A stretch of 64,000 nucleotides of DNA from DASUPK01 sp963797265 (lineage in GTDB: Bacteria > Actinomycetota > Thermoleophilia > Solirubrobacterales > 70-9): assembly GCA_963797265.1 (NCBI GenBank), contig CAWCOY010000001.1, positions 1 to 64,000 of the forward strand. The letters are read 5' to 3'. Within the stretch, counting starts at the first letter, position 1. Every line of letters begins with the position of its first letter. Under the pieces are notes generated by a model that was not told the DNA's origin, did not search any database, and worked only from the letters and a program-made list of their open reading frames with translations. Shown here piece by piece: positions 49,260 through 58,169 of the stretch. A program made the translations under genes and the position numbers.

Positions 49260-50246
49260 GTGCGCATCTTCAGCGGCATCCAGCCGACGGGCCGTAAGCA
49301 CCTCGGCAACTACATCGGAGCGATCCGGCAGTGGGTCCAGGGCCAGGACCGCGGCGACCCGGCGATCTACTGCATCGTCAACCTGCACGCGCTCACCGTC
49401 CCGTGGGACCCAGCGGCCCTCCACGAGAACACCTACGACACCACCGCGATCCTGATCGCGGCCGGCCTCGATCCCGAGCGCTGCATCCTCTTCCGTCAGG
49501 CAGACGTCCGCGAGCACACCGAGCTCACCTGGTACCTGTCGGCGCTCACCGCGCACGGCGACCTCAACCGCATGACCCAGTTCAAGGAGAAGTCGGCGAA
49601 GCAGCGCGAGCTGGTCTCGGCCGGCCTGTTCTTCTATCCGGTGCTGCAGGCGGCCGACGTGCTCGCGTACCAGACGGACGAGGTCCCGGTCGGCGAGGAC
49701 CAGCGCCAGCACATCGAGCTGACGCGCGAGATCGCCCGTCGCTTCAACGAGCGCTTCGGGCCGGTCCTGGTCGAGCCGGAGCTGCGCGTGCCCGAGGTGG
49801 GCGCGCGGATCATGGATCTCCAGGAGCCGATCAACAAGATGTCGACGACCGGCGGCACCGAGGCCGGCACGGTGCTCGTGCTGGACGACCCGACGACGAT
49901 TACCAAGAAGATCAAGAGCGCCGTCACGGACTCGGGCTCCGAGGTGAGGCGCGGCGACGGCAAGGAGGGGATCGCGAACCTGATCGGTGTCATGGCCGTC
50001 GCACGCGGCACCAGCGAGGAAGACGTGGAGCGGGAGTTCGAGGGATCGGGCTACGGCGATTTCAAGGGGGCGGTGGCCGAGGCGGTGGTCGAGTTTCTGG
50101 CGCCGGTGCGCGAGCGCTACCAGGAGCTGCGCCCCGACGAGGCCGCGCTCGAGGAGACGCTCGCCGCCGGCGCCGAGAAGGCACGGACGATCGCCTCAGC
50201 TACGCTTGCCGAAGTGCGTTCGGCGATCGGCATCGGCCCAAGCTGA
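49260..50246 (+). CDS. trpS: Tryptophanyl-tRNA synthetase
   Basis: 328 residues, class I. FSGIQPTGRKHLGNYIGA holds the HIGH-type motif, and the KMSKS equivalent is NKMSTT around K193. The length and the ITKKIKSAVTDSGSEVRRGD block fit bacterial TrpRS. It charges tRNA-Trp. The GTG at 49260 is 8 nt after TATAGT. Confidence 0.97.
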   Translation: MRIFSGIQPTGRKHLGNYIGAIRQWVQGQDRGDPAIYCIVNLHALTVPWDPAALHENTYDTTAILIAAGLDPERCILFRQADVREHTELTWYLSALTAHGDLNRMTQFKEKSAKQRELVSAGLFFYPVLQAADVLAYQTDEVPVGEDQRQHIELTREIARRFNERFGPVLVEPELRVPEVGARIMDLQEPINKMSTTGGTEAGTVLVLDDPTTITKKIKSAVTDSGSEVRRGDGKEGIANLIGVMAVARGTSEEDVEREFEGSGYGDFKGAVAEAVVEFLAPVRERYQELRPDEAALEETLAAGAEKARTIASATLAEVRSAIGIGPS

Positions 50247-50337
50247 TCGCGCAAAACTCGGGTTGATCCGCGCCCCTCCAGGGTGATGGATTTCCCCGAT
50301 TGGCTGTTAGGGGATATCTAGCCGGAGGGATCTGGTC

Positions 50338-50535
50338 GTGAAGAGGTCCATGGAGAGGCGGGAGCCCGCGTCGGCGCGCACCGACTCACTGATGCGCATC
50401 GACCCCGACAAGCCCGGACTGTTCGAGCTGCTGCGCGGCGAAGGCGAGCCCGCGATGCGCGTGCTCGCCTGGGCGGGGATATTCGTTCTGGTGCCGCTGT
50501 TCATCGCGGGCGGGCTCATCGCCCTCGGCGTCTGA
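50338..50535 (+). CDS. Small single-span membrane protein
   Basis: 65 residues: a charged N-terminal half (MKRSMERREPASARTDSLMR) and one C-terminal membrane helix (about 43-63, VLAWAGIFVLVPLFIAGGL). No known family. A GGAGGG site precedes the GTG. The gap between trpS and this gene has no other feature apart from that site. Confidence 0.55.
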   Translation: MKRSMERREPASARTDSLMRIDPDKPGLFELLRGEGEPAMRVLAWAGIFVLVPLFIAGGLIALGV

Positions 50536-50589
50536 CGACCTCCGCTGGAGGGTCGCCAGGCCCGCGTCCGAATTAGCCGATCCGCCCAC

Positions 50590-50595
50590 TAAGGT
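50590..50595 (+). promoter_or_regulatory. -10 box before scpA (leaderless start)
   Basis: TAAGGT, 8 nt before the ATG at 50604, inside CCCACTAAGGTGGG, a short dyad. Confidence 0.5.
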
Positions 50596-50603
50596 GGGCG
50601 CGG

Positions 50604-51323
50604 ATGACCTCGGTCTCCGAGCTAGATCTCGACCTGGACGTCTTCCAGGGCCCGTTCGATCTCCTGCTGGCCGTGCTGCTCCGCGAGGAGATCTCTCTGG
50701 CGGAGGTCCCCCTCGGCGAGATCGTGATCTCCTATCTCGACCGCCTCGGTGAGACCGGCGATCTCGACCTCGAGACGGTCACCGAATTCCTGATCCTGAT
50801 CGCGGCGCTCTGCGAGCTCAAGTCGCGGCTGCTGCTGCCGCACGAGGACGGCGCCGACGAGCTCGGCCCGGAGGAGGCGGCCGATGAGCTGCTCGCCCGG
50901 ATGCTCGAGTACCGCCGCTACAGCGAGGCCGCCGGGATGCTCGGCGAGCGGCTGGAGCGAGAGGGGGGCGTCATGTACCGCTCCGCTCCGCCGCCCCCGG
51001 AGCTTCGACGGGCTGCCGTCGACGCCGCCACCCAGGCGTACGAGCCCGACCGCCTCGGGGCCGCTCTGGGTGACCTGCTGACGCTGCCGCCGGAGCCGGA
51101 CACCCGGCACATCCGGACCACCGTCTCGCTGCAGCGCCGGCTCGGAGTCGTGCGCGACCTGCTGCGCGCCCGCAAGACGCTCGACTTCGACGACGCCTTC
51201 GGCAAGGAGGACCGCTTCACCCAGGCGGTGACCCTCTTTGCGCTGCTCGAGCTCTATCGCCGCGGGGAGGCGACCTGGACCCAGAGGGAGACCTTCGGCC
51301 GGATCGAGGTCGAGGCACTGTGA
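50604..51323 (+). CDS. scpA: Segregation and condensation protein ScpA
   Basis: 239 residues. LDLDVFQGPFDLLLAVLLRE at the N-terminus is the SMC-binding helix of kleisins, and YLDRLGETGDLDLETVTEFL follows. The C-terminal winged helix has TQAVTLFALLELYRRGE. ScpA bridges SMC heads and recruits ScpB, helping chromosome segregation. Overlaps scpB by 4 bp (GTGA). Confidence 0.95.
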   Translation: MTSVSELDLDLDVFQGPFDLLLAVLLREEISLAEVPLGEIVISYLDRLGETGDLDLETVTEFLILIAALCELKSRLLLPHEDGADELGPEEAADELLARMLEYRRYSEAAGMLGERLEREGGVMYRSAPPPPELRRAAVDAATQAYEPDRLGAALGDLLTLPPEPDTRHIRTTVSLQRRLGVVRDLLRARKTLDFDDAFGKEDRFTQAVTLFALLELYRRGEATWTQRETFGRIEVEAL

Positions 51324-51892
51324 GCGACGGACTGGTGACCACCGTCGAGGCGCTGCTCTTCCTCTCGCCGGAGCCGGTATCGGCCGCCGAGCTCGCCGAG
51401 GCGATCGACGTCGACGAGGAAGCGGTCACCCAGGCCATGGACGAGCTGGAGGGCCGCCTGGGGTCCGACGGGCGCGGCGTGCAGCTGCGCCGAGTCGCCG
51501 GGGGCGTCACGCTGGCAGCGGTTCCGGAGGCGGAGGCGGCTGCTCGCCGCCTGCTCGCCAAGCCGCGGACCCCACCGCTCACCCAGGCGCAGGCCGAGGT
51601 GCTCGCGATCGTGGCCTACCTGCAGCCGGTGTCCCGACCCGAGGTCGCCCGGATACGCGGCGTCTCCTCGGATTCGGCCGTGGCCAGCCTCACCGAGCGC
51701 GGGATTATCGAGGAGCGAGGCAGGACCCGCTTCGGCGCGGTCACCTACGGCACCACGGCGTTGTTCGAGAAGCTCTTCGGTCTCTCCGGCCTGGACGCGC
51801 TCCCCGACCCGGCCCAGTTCGATCCGACGCCCGAGGACGAGCGCGAGCTGCGCGATCGCCTGCTGAAGGCGGGTGAGCAGCGGGCGGAGTGA
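51320..51892 (+). CDS. scpB: Segregation and condensation protein ScpB
   Basis: 190 residues with two winged helices. EALLFLSPEPVSAAELAEAI opens it, and TQAQAEVLAIVAYLQPVSRPE and IRGVSSDSAVASLTERGII are conserved in ScpB. It dimerises and binds ScpA in the SMC complex. Its stop overlaps the next gene (GTGA). Confidence 0.95.
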   Translation: MSDGLVTTVEALLFLSPEPVSAAELAEAIDVDEEAVTQAMDELEGRLGSDGRGVQLRRVAGGVTLAAVPEAEAAARRLLAKPRTPPLTQAQAEVLAIVAYLQPVSRPEVARIRGVSSDSAVASLTERGIIEERGRTRFGAVTYGTTALFEKLFGLSGLDALPDPAQFDPTPEDERELRDRLLKAGEQRAE

Positions 51893-52668
51893 GGGTCAGC
51901 CTCGCGGTGGCCCTGGCGCTCGCCGCGGTCGCGGTGGTCTGTTCAGCGACGGTCTTTGTGGTCGCCGTATATGCGGGTGGAGCGGCCGCCGACACGGCCG
52001 CCTCGACCGCCACCAAGCGAGAGGCGGTCGGCCGGTCGGTCCAGAAACGGACCATCACGGCGGCCCAGGTCGGCGATCCATCGGGGACGCGCGTGGCGCT
52101 TGTGGTCGGCGTGATCCACGGGGACGAGCGGGCGGGAGTTCGCATCGTCAGGGCGATCAAGCGGGAGGCGGCCGCCCATCCGGACGCGCTCGCCGGCACG
52201 CAACTCTGGGCGGTCGCGACGGTTAACCCGGATGGGCTCAGGGCACACACCCGCAAGAACTCGCACGGGGTGGACCTGAACCGAAACTTCCCGTACCGAT
52301 GGCGCGGCCACGTCCCACACGCGAGCGGCTACTACCCGGGCCCGAGGCCGGCATCCGAGCCGGAGACGCGGGCCGTGATGGCGTTCGTCCGGCGCACCCA
52401 GCCCGATCTCTCGATCTGGTACCACCAGCCCTGGGGCGCGGTGCTGGCCTGTCACGGCAGCCCGCAGGTGGCGGTGGAATACGCCAAGCTGGTCGGCATG
52501 CCCACGAGCTGCAGGGGAACCGGTCTGCGCGGCACCGCGATCAGCTGGGAGACCCACACCTTCCCGGAAAGCGAAGCATTCGTGGTCGAGATGCAGCCGG
52601 GGAAGATCAGCGGTCGCTCGGCGGCTCGGCAGGCCCGCGGCGCCCTGACCGTCGCCGCGGGTCGCTGA
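51889..52668 (+). CDS. Exported M14-type zinc carboxypeptidase-like protein
   Basis: 259 residues. An N-terminal membrane anchor or signal (about 3-25) precedes a metallocarboxypeptidase domain: VVGVIHGDERAG (HxxE zinc ligands), VNPDG, the substrate loop GVDLNRNFPY, WYHQPWGAVLA with the third zinc His, and a late EAFVVEMQPG with the catalytic Glu. MpaA-like relatives cut murein peptides. It probably acts outside the membrane on peptidoglycan peptides. The next gene is an amidase, supporting a wall role. Overlaps scpB. Confidence 0.8.
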   Translation: MRVSLAVALALAAVAVVCSATVFVVAVYAGGAAADTAASTATKREAVGRSVQKRTITAAQVGDPSGTRVALVVGVIHGDERAGVRIVRAIKREAAAHPDALAGTQLWAVATVNPDGLRAHTRKNSHGVDLNRNFPYRWRGHVPHASGYYPGPRPASEPETRAVMAFVRRTQPDLSIWYHQPWGAVLACHGSPQVAVEYAKLVGMPTSCRGTGLRGTAISWETHTFPESEAFVVEMQPGKISGRSAARQARGALTVAAGR

Positions 52669-52669
52669 C

Positions 52670-53353
52670 GTGACCCGGCTGATCGCAGCTCTCACGGTCG
52701 TCGCCCTCGCGGTGTCGGTGGGCGCCGTGGCTGGCGCGGGCGCCTCGCCGCCCCCGTCCGCATCGCCGGCGGCCGCCACCAAGCCTCCGATCCACAAGGA
52801 ACTGATCCCGTATCCGAAGAAGCGCAAGCGGGAGATGGCGGCGTATTCCAAGCGGCACTATGGCCAGCACAAGTGGCGCCTCGTCAACCCGAAGGTGATC
52901 GTCATCCACTACGCCGAGGCCGGCAGCATCAGCGCGATCTTCAACACCTTCCGGACCGACCAACCCGATGTTGAGTTCCACGAGCTGCCCAACGTCTGCT
53001 CCCACTACGCGGTCTCGGCATCGGGCAGCGTCTACAAGTTCGTCCGTCCGACGATCCGCTGCCGCCACACGGTCGGGCTCAACTGGAAGGCGATCGGTGT
53101 CGAGCACGTCGGCTTCTCTGACCAGGACATCCTGGGCCGGCCTGCCCAGCTCAACGCCTCGCTCCAGTTCGTCCAGTGGCTGCGTTGCCGGTTCGGCATC
53201 CCGATCAACAACGTGATCGGCCACAACGAGAGCCTCTCCTCGCCCTTCTACAAGGAGCTGGACCCGCGCTTCAAGGGCCAGACCCACGGCGACTGGAACC
53301 ACGCCGACATGCAGATCTATCGCTCGGATCTCGCCAAGCTAGGCGCCTGTTGA
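52670..53353 (+). CDS. Secreted N-acetylmuramoyl-L-alanine amidase-like protein
   Basis: 227 residues. A signal peptide (about 1-26), a Pro/Lys-rich stretch, then an Amidase_2/PGRP domain: VIVIHYAEAGS (first zinc His), CSHYAVSASGSVYKFV, RHTVGLNWKAIGVEHVGF and NVIGHNESLSSPFY (later zinc ligand region). It should cleave the amide bond between MurNAc and the stem peptide outside the cell. It begins 1 bp after the carboxypeptidase stop, so the two wall enzymes are made together. Confidence 0.85.
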   Translation: MTRLIAALTVVALAVSVGAVAGAGASPPPSASPAAATKPPIHKELIPYPKKRKREMAAYSKRHYGQHKWRLVNPKVIVIHYAEAGSISAIFNTFRTDQPDVEFHELPNVCSHYAVSASGSVYKFVRPTIRCRHTVGLNWKAIGVEHVGFSDQDILGRPAQLNASLQFVQWLRCRFGIPINNVIGHNESLSSPFYKELDPRFKGQTHGDWNHADMQIYRSDLAKLGAC

Positions 53354-53399
53354 GCCTGATCGCCTGACCTGAGCGCGCCCGCTCGGCTTCAATCGTGCG

Positions 53400-54091
<692 letters not shown>

Positions 54092-54095
<4 letters not shown>

Positions 54096-54469
54096 CCGAC
54101 GATCTCAGACTGTGGGCCGTCCGTGGCGCGACCAAGGCTCAGCGCAACGACCCCAATGCAATCGTCGAGGCGACCGAGGAGCTGATGCGGGAACTGATCG
54201 CCCGCAACGACCTCGTGCCCGAGCGGATCGTGAGCTGCATCTTCACCTCGACCCACGACCTGAACGCCGAATTCCCCGCCGTCGCGGCGCGCAATCTCGG
54301 GCTGAACAGCGTTCCACTGCTCTGCGCGCGGGAGGTCGACGTACCCGGCTCGATGGTCTCCGTGATCAGGGCCCTGGTCCATTACTACGCGCCGCAGGAC
54401 CACACGCCGGCTCACGCCTACCTCGGAGAGGCGCAGGAGCTGCGCTCGGATCTGAAGGCGGCGCAGTAG
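54092..54469 (+). CDS. aroH: Chorismate mutase, AroH type
   Basis: 125 residues of the monofunctional AroH fold: LWAVRGATKAQRNDP with the substrate-binding Arg, EATEELMRELI, FTSTHDLNAEFPA and the closing HAYLGEA. It turns chorismate into prephenate, the first step to Phe and Tyr. Its ATG overlaps the rluB stop, and the acetyltransferase gene overlaps it by 1 bp. Confidence 0.95.
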
Positions 54470-55038
54470 TGGAGGGAGGATCGGTTCGGGTCCGGGAGGC
54501 GATTCCGGACGACACCGACGCGATCGTCGCCGTCACCGCGGCGGGATGGCGTACCGCATACCGCGACATCGTCGCCCAGGACCGCCTCGCGGAGCTGCCG
54601 CTCGCGCGCTGGCGAACCGAGGTGCACATCGGACTGCGTCGCCCGGTCGACGACGCGTTCAGCTACGTCGCCGAGGTCGATGGCGCATTCGCCGGCTACT
54701 GCTTCGTCGCCGCACCCTCGCGCGAGCGGGACCTCGGGGCCAGCGTGGCGGAGCTGGTCGCGATCTACGTCGATCCCGAGCGCTGGGGGCAGGGAGCCGG
54801 GTCTGCCCTGATGCGCACCGCGATGGAGCGGCTCGCCGATCTGCCCTACGACGAGGTCTTCCTCTGGACCTTCAAGGGGAACGCGCCCGCGATCGCCTTC
54901 TACGAGCGACACGGCTGGAGGCGGGATGGGGACCAGAAGGTTCATCCGAGGTCCCAGGCGGTGGCGATCAGATTCCGCCGCCCGACGCCTGCCCGTCCGG
55001 AGGTGGACCGGCCGCCCGGCAAAATATGGACGCGATGA
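54469..55038 (+). CDS. GNAT-family N-acetyltransferase
   Basis: 189 residues. VREAIPDDTDAIVAVTAAGW, ELVAIYVDPERWGQGAGSAL (acetyl-CoA loop Q/R-x-x-G-x-G/A) and NAPAIAFYERHGWRRDG are the GNAT signatures. Acceptor unknown. GTG start overlapping the aroH stop (TAGTG). It runs 13 bp into hisC. Confidence 0.9.
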   Translation: MEGGSVRVREAIPDDTDAIVAVTAAGWRTAYRDIVAQDRLAELPLARWRTEVHIGLRRPVDDAFSYVAEVDGAFAGYCFVAAPSRERDLGASVAELVAIYVDPERWGQGAGSALMRTAMERLADLPYDEVFLWTFKGNAPAIAFYERHGWRRDGDQKVHPRSQAVAIRFRRPTPARPEVDRPPGKIWTR

Positions 55039-56126
55039 CTGTCATCTTCGCCGACAAGCTGGCGCGGATCCCGCACTACGAGCCGGGGACGTCTCTCGAC
55101 GACGCCAAGGCGCGCGCCGAGACCGCCGACGCGATCAAGCTCGCCTCGAACGAGTCGCCTTTCCCGCCACACCCCGCGGTGATCGATGCGATCGCGCGGG
55201 CGGCATCGGGCATCAACCGCTACCCCGACCCGGACGCCCGCGCGCTACGGCGCGCAATCGCCGATCACCACGAAACCGACCCGGCCCGCATCGCCGTCTC
55301 GAACGGGTCCTGCGAGCTTCTGCTCGCCGCGGCCCTGGCTCTCTGCGAGCCGGGCGACGAGATCCTCTACGCGTGGCCCTCGTTCTCGATCTACCCGTAC
55401 CTGGCGCCCCTCTGTGGCGCGCGCGAGATCACCGTCCCGCTCGCCGAGGGATACGTGCATGACCTCGACGCGATGCTCGAGGAGGTCACGGCCGCAACCC
55501 AGCTGCTGATCGTCTGCAACCCGAACAATCCGACCGGCACCCACATCCCGGCGGACCGGATCGGAGCCTTCGTCGAGAACGTTCCCGAGCGCACCACGAT
55601 CATCCTCGACGAGGCCTACATCGAGTATCAGACCAACGACGACCCGGACACCACGGTCGACCTGCTCGCCAGGCACCCGAACGTCGTTCTTCTGCGCACC
55701 TTCAGCAAGTGCCATGGACTCGCCGGGCTGCGGGTCGGCTACGCGCTCTGCTCGCCGCAGTTCCGCGCCGCCGTCGACGCCGTGCGCCAGCCGTTCAGCG
55801 TGAACGCCCTCGCCCAGGCCGCCGCAACCGAGGCCATCCGCCACCAGGACGACGTCGCCGACCGAGTGGAGAAGAACGTGATCGAGCGGGTCTTCGTGGA
55901 TGAGGCGCTCCGCGAGATGGGTTTCGAGGCGGCGGAGTCGCAGGCCAATTTCTCCTGGTTCTCGCTCGGCGACCTTGACGAGGGAGAGGTGGTGGGGTCC
56001 CTCGCGAAGGCGGGGGTGGCGGTGCGCCCGGGGACGCCGCTCGGGGGCCCCGGCCACCTGCGCGTCACCTACGGAACCCGCGCCGAGAACGAGCGCTTTC
56101 TCGAGGCTCTGGACGTCCTCACCTGA
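55026..56126 (+). CDS. hisC: Histidinol-phosphate/aromatic aminotransferase (HisC type)
   Basis: 366 residues, PLP aminotransferase class I/II. KLASNESPFPPHPAVIDAI, ALCEPGDEILYAWPSFSIYP, VCNPNNPTG, DEAYIEY and the PLP lysine K228 in FSKCHGLAGLRVGY. HisC-like enzymes act on histidinol phosphate and often on phenylpyruvate and hydroxyphenylpyruvate. No other his gene is near, while chorismate mutase and prephenate dehydrogenase are, so an aromatic role is likely. ATG 55026 or 55035 possible. Confidence 0.92.
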   Translation: MDAMTVIFADKLARIPHYEPGTSLDDAKARAETADAIKLASNESPFPPHPAVIDAIARAASGINRYPDPDARALRRAIADHHETDPARIAVSNGSCELLLAAALALCEPGDEILYAWPSFSIYPYLAPLCGAREITVPLAEGYVHDLDAMLEEVTAATQLLIVCNPNNPTGTHIPADRIGAFVENVPERTTIILDEAYIEYQTNDDPDTTVDLLARHPNVVLLRTFSKCHGLAGLRVGYALCSPQFRAAVDAVRQPFSVNALAQAAATEAIRHQDDVADRVEKNVIERVFVDEALREMGFEAAESQANFSWFSLGDLDEGEVVGSLAKAGVAVRPGTPLGGPGHLRVTYGTRAENERFLEALDVLT

Positions 56127-56139
56127 CACGGAGGATCGG

Positions 56140-56807
56140 GTGACCGACTCCCAGCTGCTCACCGCGCTGACCACCGAGCACTTCACGCTCCAGGGAGCGA
56201 GAGCACAGACGATGAGCGAGAGCTCCGCCCGCGCTTCGCTCTACATCGTCGCATCGTCGCCGTCTCCAGCACGCTCGTCGCCCTCGGGTTCGTCACCCAG
56301 CTCTCTGAGATCGGTGACGTCTTCAACGTCTTCGCTCTGACGGTCCTGCCGACCCTGTACGTGCTCGGCGCGGTGACCTTCGTCCGCCTGGTCGAATGCA
56401 GCGCCGAGGACTTCCGCTACGGCCTGGCCATCAACCGGATTCGCGCCTACTACAAGGAGATCGCCGGCGACCGGGCGGACCTGTTCCTCCTCCCCGCCCA
56501 CGATGACCCCCCGGGCGTGCTCGCCAGCACAGCGCTATCCCCCCGGCGGTACGAGGGGCGCCTCCCGTTCTTCGCGTTCTCGAGCGCCGTCGCGGTGATC
56601 AACTCTGTCATCGGGGGAGCGGCGGTCGCGGTTGCGCTCGGCGCGGTCGTCGATGCCTCGCTCGGAGTTGCCGCGGCCGGGGGTGGCGTGGTGGCCATCG
56701 TCTCCGTGGTTGGCTGGATCGAGTACTCGGATCGACTGTTCACCGCACGCGCCGACGAGGTCGAGCCCCTGTTCCCCTCGACGGGCGAATTGCGTGACAA
56801 CGAGTAG
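56140..56807 (+). pseudogene. Second LTTEHF-family membrane protein, broken by 8-bp duplication
   Basis: Paralogue of 11733-12383. It starts at GTG 56140 (TDSQLLTALTTEHFTLQGAR) and reads well to RASLYIV, then loses frame at a tandem duplication; the homologous part (VSSTLVALGFVTQLSEIGD) continues in another frame to the stop at 56807. Removing one 8-bp copy restores a full 220-residue protein. The second frame from 56361 is open but lacks the N-terminus and first helix. The GGAGG site before the GTG is intact. Function is unknown. Confidence 0.8.
56244..56259 (+). repeat. 8-bp tandem duplication causing the frameshift
   Basis: CATCGTCG occurs twice in a row (56244-56251 and 56252-56259). With one copy the codons read L-Y-I-V-A-V-S-S, matching L-Y-I-S-A-V-S-S in the intact paralogue. 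Confidence 0.9.
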
Positions 56808-56831
56808 GGCGTCTGGTACAAAGTCCAACGC

Positions 56832-56921
56832 ATGCAGCAGAAAGGCACGCAGATTGCTCCGACCCCGAGCCGTCCAGCGGCTCCGCAGCGTGCCTACTTC
56901 TACTTCTGGCGATTTACCTAG
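56832..56921 (+). CDS. Aromatic-rich leader peptide upstream of DAHP synthase
   Basis: A 29-codon frame (ATG 56832, TAG 56919-56921) ends with AYFYFWRFT: Tyr, Phe, Tyr, Phe, Trp in five consecutive codons, then Arg and Phe. The earlier part is Gln/Pro/Ala-rich. This is what a ribosome-stalling leader peptide for aromatic amino acids should look like, and the next gene is the first enzyme of the aromatic pathway. There is only a weak ribosome site; a TACAAA box 9 nt upstream hints that the leader itself may be leaderless. Too short for a stable protein. Confidence 0.8.
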   Translation: MQQKGTQIAPTPSRPAAPQRAYFYFWRFT

Positions 56922-56950
56922 GCGTCCGGCCCGCGGCTGCCGATAGCCGC
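56867..56950 (+). promoter_or_regulatory. Possible attenuator hairpins after the leader peptide
   Basis: Four segments could pair alternatively: AGCCG (about 56868), GCGGCT (56877-56882), GCGGCT again (56933-56938) and AGCCGC (56945-56950). The last can pair with either GCGGCT. The second lies in the leader frame just before the aromatic codons. No T run follows, so the mechanism is unclear. The rest of the gap to 57069 carries only the AAGGGG-type ribosome site. Confidence 0.45.
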
Positions 56951-57069
56951 TGACGCAGATTCACCACTCGCCGGGCGCCGCCTCCAGCCGTCGCGGGTGC
57001 ATGAACCGGACCGCCCGACCCGCAAGCCCAGGACCCTCGCCAGACCAGTAGAAAGAAGGGGAAAGCAGG

Positions 57070-58164
57070 ATGAATTTCGAGATGAAGGAGATACCGAGAC
57101 AGGACGCTGACCGCGTCAGGGACCAGCGCATCGAGCGGGTGGTCGAGTTGGTGTCGCCCGCGGAGATCCTGAACGACCTGCCGCTGGGGCCCAACCGCGA
57201 GGACGCGGTGCTCGCCCACCGGGCGGAGGTGAAGGCGATCCTCGACCGCCTCGACGACCGCCTGCTCGTGGTGGTCGGGCCATGCAGCGTGCACGACACC
57301 GAGGCCGCCACCGAGTACGGCCGGCGGCTTGCCGAACTCGCGGCCGACCTTCGCGGGGACCTCTGCGTCGCCATGCGCGTCTACTTCGAGAAGCCCCGCA
57401 CGACGACCGGCTGGAAGGGCCTGATCAACGACCCGCACCTGGACGGCTCGCGGGACGTGAACTTCGGACTGCACACCGCGCGCCGGCTGCTGCTCGAGGT
57501 CATGGACCTCGGGCTCCCGATCGGCTGCGAGTTCCTCGACCCGATCACCCCGCAGTACATCTCGGACGTGGTCGCCTGGGGTGCGATCGGGGCGCGCACG
57601 ACCGAGAGCCAGATCCACCGCCAGCTCGCCTCCGGCCTCTCAATGCCGGTCGGGTTCAAGAACGGCACGGCCGGCAGCATCAAGCTCGCGGTCGACGCGG
57701 TCCGGGCGGCTGCCGCTCCGCACGCGTTCGCCGGGGTCGATGTCAGCGGGAAGCCCGCGATCCTCTACACCGAGGGCAATGAGGACTGCCACGTGATCCT
57801 GCGGGGTGGCCGGGGAGCCCCCAACTACGACGAGGGCTCGGTGGAGGCAACGCTCGAGCAGCTGCGCGCCGCCGGGCTTACGGAGCGGCTGGTGATCGAC
57901 GCGTCCCACGACAACAGCGGCAAGGACCACGAGCGCCAGCCCGAGGTGGTGAGCGAGATCGCGGATCAGATCGCTACCGGCAACGGCGCGGTCGTCGGCG
58001 TGATGATGGAGTCGTTCCTGGTTGCCGGTCGGCAGGATCTCGAGTCCGATGAGCCCCTGGTCTACGGCCAGTCGATCACCGACGCCTGCATGGACTGGGA
58101 CCACACGGTGCTGACCCTCGACCGGCTCGCCTCGGCGGTGCGGAAGCGGCGCGAGGCAACCTAA
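57070..58164 (+). CDS. aroG: DAHP synthase, class I (AroF/G/H type)
   Basis: 364 residues. LLVVVGPCSVHDTEAATEYG, VYFEKPRTTTGWKGLINDP, GCEFLDPITPQYISD, GARTTESQIHRQLASGLSMP and, near the end, DASHDNSGKDHERQ are all standard. It condenses PEP and erythrose 4-phosphate in the first aromatic step. Actinobacteria often use the unrelated class II enzyme, so this class I form is worth noting. Which of AroF, G or H feedback types applies cannot be told. Preceded by an aromatic leader peptide. Confidence 0.95.
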   Translation: MNFEMKEIPRQDADRVRDQRIERVVELVSPAEILNDLPLGPNREDAVLAHRAEVKAILDRLDDRLLVVVGPCSVHDTEAATEYGRRLAELAADLRGDLCVAMRVYFEKPRTTTGWKGLINDPHLDGSRDVNFGLHTARRLLLEVMDLGLPIGCEFLDPITPQYISDVVAWGAIGARTTESQIHRQLASGLSMPVGFKNGTAGSIKLAVDAVRAAAAPHAFAGVDVSGKPAILYTEGNEDCHVILRGGRGAPNYDEGSVEATLEQLRAAGLTERLVIDASHDNSGKDHERQPEVVSEIADQIATGNGAVVGVMMESFLVAGRQDLESDEPLVYGQSITDACMDWDHTVLTLDRLASAVRKRREAT

Positions 58165-58169
58165 GCCCG

